From positions 1,550,001 through 1,614,000 of the forward strand of contig NC_133955.1 in assembly GCF_031877795.1 (NCBI RefSeq): DNA of 64,000 nt, given 5' to 3'. The position numbers and the translations under genes are program-made. Source of the DNA: Strix aluco (taxonomy: Eukaryota; Chordata; Aves; Strigiformes; Strigidae). The notes below the pieces were generated by a model. It ran no database searches and was not told the origin of the DNA. It saw only the letters and a list, made by a program, of their open reading frames with translations. This document shows, piece by piece, positions 56,101 to 64,000 of the stretch; the first letter of the stretch is position 1, and every line of letters begins with the position of its first letter.

Positions 56101-59100
56101 GGAGATGGGAGCCTTAGTACCATGGTGCAGAATTGGGAGGGGGAGCATGTCTGTCTGTCCCCGTTGGACCTGCGGCACCTCTGTGCCCCTGCAGGGTCAG
56201 GCCGATGGCCCTCCAGGCCCAGAGTCTCTTGGTGAACGATGGTTTCCTATTGCTCTTTGGTAACTGCTGACGCTGCGGCTGAGCCGGTGGTTTCATGGCC
56301 CTTCCCGCGTGGTCGGAGGGGAGCGGGGGCCCTGCCGGGGTGTGCGTCAAGTCATGTGTGCTGCCACACGTGTTCCCTTGCGCTGCCCACCCTGCATGGG
56401 GTTCTGGGGCGCTGCAGCCCTTTGTGAGTGACTGTCGTGGGTCTGTTGTTTGCAAATATCCTTGTGGTGTTTCCCAGCCTCTTTTGGGCAGGTCCAGCAT
56501 GGAGCTGATGGCTGATGGCATTGCCAGTCACTTACGGGGGTGAAGGACAAGTCCAGGGAGATCACAGGCTTGGTCTGCTGCTGCTCCCCTCTAGGCTGGG
56601 TAACGCATGATCCTGTGCATTCCCTGGGCCCTGCCTTGGGCTGGCTGTCCCCGGGTGCTGAGTCCCCGTGCAGGCAGTGCATCCCTTACCCCTGACCCGC
56701 GGTGGGTCTTGGAGCAGAGCAGATGGCAGGGCTCAGCACCGGTGTGCTCCTGCCAGAGCTAATGAGCAGCACATGGCAGCTGCCAAAGCCTGATTTAAAG
56801 GTTTCCCTAAGCCTGGGAAAGCCTGGAGCAGGAGGATTAGGGGAGGCCTGGCGGGGTTCTGGGGTCCAAGGCAGGGTTTGCCCCTCAGGAGAGCAGGCTG
56901 GGCACAGCCAGCACGTGGAGGAGCTGTACTGGGTGTGGGGTGGAGGCAGGTCATGGCGCTGAGCCGTGTCCAGGCTGCCCCCATGCGCTGTGGGGACCAG
57001 CCTGTCCCCAGGCTGCCTGGTTTTGCGGGGGGGTGGGGACCCAGCAGCCGGGGAGCTCCATCTTGCCCCTGGTGCTGGTCCACCCTCTGCTTTGGCGGCG
57101 TTTGGCTGGAGCACAGGCAGCGATCGGGCAGCGTGGGTGGCTCCGGGCGAGCTGAGCCCGGCGCTTTCCCGTGTTGTGCTTGCTTCTGCTAGGAGGGGGC
57201 TTGCTATATCTCTTAATTGGAGCGTTTGCTGACCAGACCTGGCAGTCCCCAGGGAGCCTGATTCAATTTTCTCTCATTGCTGAGCCACTTCCCTGCTGTG
57301 GTAATTAAATGCTTAACTTTGTCTTGATTTGGGTCCAAAGCAACCTGTGTGCAAACAGCCAGCCCTTGGCAGCCAGCCCTCTCCTGCGACCCCAGCTCAG
57401 GGGGGAATGGGGCCGGGGACGTCCCTTCCTGGGCAAGGGGGCAGATCCCGCCGTGGGATTGAGCCACGCTGAGCTGAGGCCTGGGGAGTCTGCTGATGCA
57501 GGCGGGCAGCCCCCCGCTTGCTGTGCTGGTCTGGAGATACGGGAAAACCTGGAGCACTCCGCTTTGACCTCACCCTCGTGATGGCTGGCAGCACCCAGCT
57601 GCCTGGAGAGCTGCTTGGCCGGGCTGAGTGCCCCATACACAGCCACGCTGCACCCCACGGGGCTCACACTGCCTTGCCCGTTGGATCTGCAATGCCCGGG
57701 GTTGACCCATAGGATGGCCGAGGGGAGCACAGGACTGTGTTAGAGATGCTCTTCTCCTGGCTGCCTGGGATTCAGGGCAGCAGCAGAGCATGGAGGGCAG
57801 GTTTGGGGCAGAGGAGAGCAAAGCGTGGGGGGAGCAGAGAGGGCAGCGAGGCTGGCAGATGGGCTGTGTGTGAGTCTGGGCTGTCTGCAGATGCTCCTGC
57901 AGCTCCGATGCTGGGGAGGCTGGAGGGAGCACAAGCAGGGCGAACACGGGTGGCGCAGGGAGCGGGGATGGGGCAGTGGGGGGAGTGGGGACGGGAGCAG
58001 GGCGAATGCAGGTGATGCGGGGATGGGAGTGGGGTGAATGCAAGGTCACGTGGGGAGGGGAGATGGGGCAAATGCAGGCGATGTGGGGAGCGGGGTGATG
58101 CGGGGACAGGAGCAGGGTGAACGCAGGTGATGCCAGGAGTGGGGATGGGAGCAGGATGAATGCAGGCAATGTGGGGAGCAGCGCCAGGCGCTGCCCGGGC
58201 TTGCCCAGCCGCCTGTCCTGGCAGGCTCATCCGCAGCAGCCGGGCGCTGTGGCTGGTAGGGGTCTGCCCGCTCCAACCCCTGCCAGCCCACACCGGCAGA
58301 AGTGCCCGTGGTCAGGTGGGGGGCAGCGCCCCAGACCCTCGGCAGGTGCCAGCGCTGCCAGCATCGCAGCGGGCAGTCGTGCCCCTCTGGAGATGAGGTG
58401 GACAAGAGCAAGTGGCTCTGAGCCTCTGGGGCCTAGCACAGAGAGGGAAAATGCCGTGGAGCTCTTCCACCCGCCGCTCCCCGGCTCTTTGGCTTGGCTC
58501 CCTGGGAAACCAGCCCTGCCTGACTGGGCAGCCTCCTCGGATCCGGCCTGGGGAGGGGGGAGGAACAGCCCCTTGCAGGGGGTCTGCAGGTAGCCAACCT
58601 CCCTCCCAGAGGGTCTCGGAGGGACAGGAGCTCCCTGTCTGGGAGCAGGCTCTGCCCGTCTGCAGTTGCAAGGTTGTGAAAGGCATTTGGAGCTGGGGGG
58701 TTGCCCACACCCCCAGTCTGGAGCGGCTGCCCTGCAGCCCCCTGCCAGCACTGAGAAATGTTGGTGAATGGGTGTGTGCTCGGCCTCCCTGGGGAGCTGG
58801 GACAGCCCCTGCTTGAGGTGGATGATGCTGGGTGATGGGTCTGGGGGATTCCCTTTGCTCCCCTGCCCATGGTCTCCTGCCCGGTGGGATGGCTGCCCTG
58901 CCCCAGGGGGGTGCGGCCCGGGGGGTCGCTTACCCTGTGCCTGGCTGCGGGTGCAGGCAGTTTGCAGTGTGGGGGTGTTGTGGCTCTCACCACGGGCAGC
59001 AGGGCTGTGGGAGTGTGCTGCCACAGCTTTGGCAAGGTGCTGGGGGCCAAAGGATGCTCTGGAGCCCTGGGGGGTTGCCATAGCGGTGGGCTGGGAAGGG

Positions 59101-62100
59101 GGAAACTGAGGCAGTCATGTAAGGAGACAGGGTGAGATGAGGACATGAACCCAGCAGCCCATGTCAGCGGAATTGTGCCTTCCTGTGCAAGGAAACAGCC
59201 TCCCCTTGGTGCACAGCGGGGCCTGGGTGGTGTCTGCTGGTAGACGCAGCCCTGACATGGGGATACCAGCTGTGCCCGGTGTGGTGAACCCCATCTGCTC
59301 CACTGGTTCAGGGATTGAAATGTGGGGACGGGCAGGTCTCTCCCCAGGGGGGCTGCTCCTGCCAGGGTGGAGGGACCCTCAAGTCAACCCCACAAGGGCT
59401 GCCTGCGGGAGCTGCCTGCCCCGTGGTGCCCATCCGGCACTTGGCTCCCAGCCTCGCTCACACCCCCTGCCCAGCCAAACGCTGGCACAGGGCAGTGGCC
59501 CTGAACAACTCGGCCTTTGTGCTTACCGCCGAGCACACCCGTGTGCACACCGAAGCTCCTTGTCCCTCGGGGAGCAGGACCCGCTCCCCCCTTCCTCCCA
59601 GATGCTCGGTTGTCCTGGCAGCCCCGCCGTGGAGACGGCGCTTTCACAGCCTGCCAGCGCGGCAGGGAAGGGAAGGAGAGAAACGGGGAGGCTCCCAGCC
59701 AAGGTCCCCTTTGTGTCCCCATGTGACTGCGGGCTCTGCCTGGCATACACACTGCTTCTGCTACCGGGTTTGGATGCTGATGCTGGAGCAGGCAGGCTCC
59801 TGCTGTGCCACCCATCATCACCCCAGCAAGAGTTGCTGGTTCGGGAAGGAGCGGTCTCCACCCCTGCCTGCGCCTCCGTCTCTGTCTGCGCGTCCATCTG
59901 TCTCCCAGCCCGGCGTGTGGGGTGCCTGGGGCTGGGAAGCAGCCAGATTTGCTTGGCAGGAACACTCAGCTGGGACTGTGCAGCTCCGTCCTGGTGCTCA
60001 GTCCCTTGTCACCATCCCTTCGAAGTGATCGGGGTGTGGAGGGACTGGAGGTGGTGGCCAGGCTCGTGGTGCTGCTGTGGTCCTGATGGGTCTCTCCTCC
60101 CTGGTGTGTTGCCTGTTGGTTGGTTTATCAGCATGGGCTGGAGGGAGGTGGGTCTGGCGCTGATCATTTTTCTGGCCCCGGGACAGTCTGTGTCTTCCCC
60201 AGGCCAGCTTTGAGCAGGAGAAGCAGTCACCTGTGCCAGCATGGGGACAGCCGGGCACAGGCTGCTTGATGGAGCTGGGGCTCTGATCCGCTCCTGCCTG
60301 AGCCGGGGGGTGGTGAGGCAGCACCCCGCTGGTTAAGTGCTGGTTTATTTTGGTTGCTGCTTAGCAGAGAAGTCCATAATTGCCACGGAAGCATAGGAGC
60401 CTGTGCCACGGGCACACAGGAGACCAGCTGGGCTCTCAGTGGGTGTCCCAGCCATTTAGGACAGGGCACACCAGTGTGTTTGGCTCTGCAGTGGGTCCTG
60501 GTGCTGGGCACAAGCTGTCCTTCTGGCTGGTGGCCCATGACCAGGCACATAGCAGGGTGGCTGGCTATGTCCAGATGCAGGTGAGGGAGCAGCTCCATTG
60601 TCCTGCAGGTTGGGCCCTAACAGCATCACACCCAGTTCTTGTGGACCCACAGACAGACAGGACATGGCCAGCATCTTTTTTGGCAGAGGTAGGGACAAGG
60701 AGTGCCAGAATGCTCTCAGATGGTGACTTTATGACCACCAAAGTTTCTGTTGCAGAGCAGGGCAGCTGAGGCAGAGCACAGCAAGCACTGCCAACTCCCC
60801 CAGTGTCACCTGGTGGGGTTGAGGACAAGGGCCAAGGAGAGAGCCCGTGCTGGCTCTGCAGATGCTTATGTCATGTTTGGAGGAGGTATTGTGGTGCCTG
60901 GGCATGACTTGAACAACACATGAACACCTACTTGGCCCAACGAGGATCTCGTGTTGCCCAGTGCCTGGCGTGGTGATGTTCCTCCTGGGAGGGCAGGGAT
61001 GGGACACCCCAGTATGGGAGAGCTAGGACAGTTGAATGTTGGGGAGCAGGAGGAGCAGCTGCACTGGCCTAGAGAAACCCTTTGTGATGTCTCTTGGTGG
61101 CCATGTAAATCTCCTGTGTTGCTGGGTGGCATCTCTGTGCTGTTCTGTGTGGGGCTGTGGCTGCTGGTGCTCGTTCCCATCTTCCTGCTTCATTTGTTCT
61201 CCTCTTGTAGTGGGGGGTCCATAGTATTCACACACCAGTTGGCAGCAGCTCCCAAGGACATCTCTGGGTGATGCTTGGCCAGTTGCCTGGAGAGCAGAAC
61301 CCTCCACATCTCTAGTCACTCAGGGGAGGCAGGACGGCATGGGGGAGCATGTTGAGGACTGGCCCCTGGGTCCCCTCCAGCCCCCATAGGTCCCCTGGTT
61401 GTGAGAGCCAGGATGAGTGATGGGACCCTCGGGTGCTTGGAGCCATCTGGGCAGCGAGGTTTGGGGAGCAGGAGTGTGGGAGACATCGGTGTTGGCGTGT
61501 GGACAGCTGGAACAGCCCAGCATGGCCAGGCTCGGGGCGGGTCCCCAAATGCCCTATGTGCTCACCTCCCCCCAGTGCTGCTGCTCATCCTCTCTTCCAA
61601 ACCCATGTGCACATATTTTATCACCTGGGGAGAGTGGGGGGAAGAAAAGAAAGAAATCTTTTGCTGAAAACCCTGTTCTCGTTCTTCTTGCGAGGAAAAA
61701 TGTTTTCCAAAAATACCGTGGTTCCAGTTTGTTCCTCTGCCTGTTCCCTGGGGACACTGTCGCTGTGCATGTCTGGGGTGGGGAGAGGGGGAAGCGCATT
61801 ATGCTGGTCAAAAAGTAATTAAAGCTGGGGTTAATTTTCCTGAAGGAGGGTGGGACCCTGGGAAGGCGACGGGAGCGAGTCTAGGGCTGAGCACATCAGA
61901 AGCTGCTTTCTATTGTGGCTGCTGAGCTAAATATACCCACGGGCGCCCATAGCTGTTCCCACATGTCTGCTGCGCAGGCTCCTGGCGGGGTGAGCGGGGT
62001 GCTCGCGCTGCCTCCCCCCACCAGGGACACCCTGTCCCCCCAAACACAGTGGGTTTTGGCCCTCCTGGGCTTTGCTTGCCCATGGCCAGGCTGGCAAGGA

Positions 62101-63987
62101 GCCGTGTCTCGTGCAGAGCCCCAGTCTGCAACGCGTCTGCTGCGGTCACTGTGCCGGCTTGCCAGCGATGCGGCTTCGGAGGAATTAATAGCTGTGTTTA
62201 TGAAGCACCCAGGGAGGGGAGATGTGCAGTCATTAGCTCTAATGAGAACTGTTTTCCGTGGCGCTTGGCTCTGCGCTCCCGCTTTCTCCATGAGTCCCCC
62301 GGGACCAGGCAGCTTCCCGCGGCCGCCACATCCACCGAAAGTCGGAGCTGCTGCAGCTGTAATGTGCCTGCGCCGAAGCAGGGCTGGGTCCACCCGTTCT
62401 GTACCCAGATTTCTCGGGGTGGGGTTGAGTGTGGCGGGTGGGGATGCAGCGGGTCAGTCGCGCATGCAGCCAGAGCCAGGAGCCCAGCACAGCCTTGCCT
62501 GTCCTCTTCCCGTCTGCCGAGTCCACGGCTGGGGACAGCCATCGGGCTGGGCGGTGGTTTGGTTTAGGCGGTTGTTTTGGCGCTGGGACTGTTTTGTTGT
62601 GTTTCTGCATTTTGCATTTCCAGCCTTTGTAGCTGCAGTTTGATCTCGCTGCCTCTCAAGCGAGCGTGGCTGGCTGCAGTGCATCCCGCTGCCCACCCGT
62701 ACCCTGGCAGTCCCTGTCAGGGCTGCTTCGATGTGTTGCTCAGTGTCAGTGTGCAGCCCAAAGCTCGCTCCTGGCTGGGGGCGTCGCGGTGAATGAGCCG
62801 GCACAGGCATGGGGAGCCTGGCTGGCCCCGTGGGGAGCCTGGCTGGCCCTGTGTAGGCCACGCTGGGCTGCATTCAGCTGTTGCTGCAAGGGCAGTTTTA
62901 AGTGCAGGCTGCGTGTTGTTACCGGGTCTGCCCGTGCTGTGGTACCCAGACCTGACTGTCACCAGCTGCAGAGGTGGCTGGTGGTATCACTGCGATGTGC
63001 CGACCTCTTTTCTCAACCCAAATGGACCAAGGTTGTCTCTGGGTGCAGGAGCTGAAGCATCCCCTGCACGGTTTGCTCCACAGGCAGAGGTGCTGCTGGT
63101 GCCCTGCCCGCAGTGGCCATGGCCCCAGCGTGGGCCACACTCGCATCCTCAGGACCAGGCTCGTGTCCCTGGGACCGGGGTGAGCCCCGAGGCTGCCCTC
63201 AGCCCACTTCTCTTCCTGCAGGATCCGTCCCCAACTGTCCAAAGAGAAAATAGAGGGATGCCACATCTGCACCTCGGTGACGCCTGGCGAGCCCCAGGTG
63301 CTGCTGGGGAAGGACAAGGCCTTCACCTATGACTTTGTCTTTGACCTGGACACATGGCAGGAGCAGATCTACACGACGTGTGTGGGCAAGCTCATTGAAG
63401 GCTGCTTCGAGGGCTACAATGCCACCGTGCTGGCATACGGGCAGGTATGTGCTCTGCCTGCTCCTTGGGCTCTGGCTTGGGCTCTCCTGCTGCGCTGGGT
63501 GCTGGGGATGCTGAGATGGCCCCTGCAGAGGTTAGGGAAGGTGGGGGGTGTATAAACCTCTGGGTGTGGATGGGACAGAGTTGTCCCTGGGCTGGGTGAG
63601 AGCTGGGGCAGGGTCTGGCCTTGGGTGGAAGGAGAGGGAGGCAGGGCTGGGGTGCGAGCATGGGAGCCTGTGTGGCGGTGGGGATCAGAGGGGCTCCCAA
63701 AGGTGTCTGGGGAGCCTGGGGTGGCAGGGGGAGGTGTGGGGCACAGTGGGCAAAGCTGAGCCTGGGAGGGCCCAGCCAGCTCTCCCATTGCTGCCTTTCC
63801 ACAGACTGGTGCGGGGAAGACATACACCATGGGCACCGGCTTCGACATGAACATCTCCGAGGATGAACAGGGCATCATCCCACGGGCCATTGGCCACCTC
63901 TTCAGTGGCATCGAGGAGCGCAAGCGGGAGGCACAGAGTCAGGGTGTGGCAGCACCTGAGTTCAAAGTCAGTGCCCAGTTCCTGGAG
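48804..63987 (+). CDS. KIF21B: KIF21B, exons 1-3, 3' partial
   Basis: This gene encodes a kinesin-4 family motor that moves along microtubules and dampens their growth, mainly in neurons and immune cells. Three exons join in frame: [13 protein letters not shown], then [20 protein letters not shown] onward, then [15 protein letters not shown] onward. Visible are the first beta strand (VAVRIRP) and the P-loop GQTGAGKT, split by intron 2. The stretch after the P-loop ([25 protein letters not shown]) is closer to KIF21B than to KIF21A. Position after CACNA1S on the same strand agrees with the mammalian order. The start codon has G at -3 and +4. The rest of the motor, the coiled coils and the WD40 repeats lie beyond the window. 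Confidence 0.95.
48842..63221 (+). other. KIF21B: KIF21B intron 1 (14.4 kb)
   Basis: The first ~1.2 kb belongs to the CpG island. The rest is GC-rich with no CR1 that I recognise, a degenerate minisatellite near 57930-58185, and two AT-rich islands with TAAT-type motifs (about 57190-57330 and 61806-62255) that stand out from their surroundings. No additional exon was supported on either strand. Confidence 0.75.
57930..58185 (+). repeat. Degenerate G-rich minisatellite
   Basis: Units of roughly 30-60 bp with the pattern GGGATGGGAGCAGG, GTGAATGCAGG, TGATGTGGGGAG recur about five to six times with many substitutions and length changes. It lies in KIF21B intron 1. Confidence 0.8.
63222..63444 (+). 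CDS. KIF21B: KIF21B exon 2: motor domain N-terminal part
   Basis: The exon is 223 bp, flanked by TTCCTGCAG and GTATGT. It encodes [58 protein letters not shown]. It is nearly identical to the vertebrate KIF21 motor and ends just before TGAGKT of the P-loop. Confidence 0.97.
63805..63987 (+). CDS. KIF21B: KIF21B exon 3: P-loop and onward
   Basis: The exon is 183 bp, flanked by TTTCCACAG and GTGGGT. It begins [15 protein letters not shown] (nucleotide-binding loop), continues [20 protein letters not shown] and ends FKVSAQFLE. The next exon, expected to start LYNEE, is outside the window. Confidence 0.97.
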
Positions 63988-64000
63988 GTGGGTGACAGCA

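Noticed and set aside
59161..60213. 350-codon open frame on the + strand in KIF21B intron 1
   Set aside because: No domain, no conserved motif and no splice or promoter context. GC-rich sequence readily gives long chance frames.

Overview
The window is vertebrate nuclear DNA and almost certainly avian. Coding sequence is split into short exons with GT-AG introns. The interspersed repeats are nearly all CR1-type LINE tails, ending in the familiar octamer-like ATTCTATGATTCT. The locus is gene-dense and GC-rich, as expected of a bird microchromosome. Nothing prokaryotic, no operon and no CRISPR array is present.

Two protein-coding genes lie head to tail on the + strand. Positions 253-44146 carry exons 2-44 of CACNA1S, the skeletal-muscle L-type calcium channel alpha-1 subunit (Cav1.1, the dihydropyridine receptor). 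Exon 1 with the start codon lies before the window. The 43 exons recovered here total 5,380 coding bases and join in one open frame of 1,792 codons plus a stop, and each junction phase fits its neighbour. All four six-helix repeats, the four selectivity-filter glutamates, the beta-subunit binding site, the II-III loop needed for skeletal excitation-contraction coupling, the EF-hand, the IQ motif and a conserved C-terminal end are present. A 3' UTR of about 200 bases ends at an ATTAAA signal (44336).

Positions of about 44360-48600 are intergenic. They hold one CR1 tail, a 12-bp G-rich minisatellite (47848-48054) and about 420 bp of GT-rich repeat (48166-48587). The repeats run directly into a CpG island with dense GC boxes, the KIF21B promoter. 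KIF21B, a kinesin-4 family motor, starts at ATG 48804, has a 14.4-kb first intron, and shows exons 2 and 3 (63222-63444 and 63805-63987), which code for the N-terminal part of the motor head including the P-loop. The gene continues past the window. The order CACNA1S then KIF21B on one strand matches the order known in mammals.

Repeats in introns: CR1 fragments at 5098-5160(-), 5717-5912(+), 23599-24291(+), 25235-25738(+), 36947-37320(+), 39745-40038(-) and 46502-46735(-); CA/GT microsatellites in introns 10 and 28; a run of 31 G just before exon 39; and a degenerate minisatellite in KIF21B intron 1. I found no previously undescribed system. The most useful leads are a stop-free, frame-preserving intron 42, a 70-bp block duplicated between that intron and the poly(A) site, a pair of nearly identical inverted CR1 copies around exons 24-38, and the alternatively spliced exon 29.
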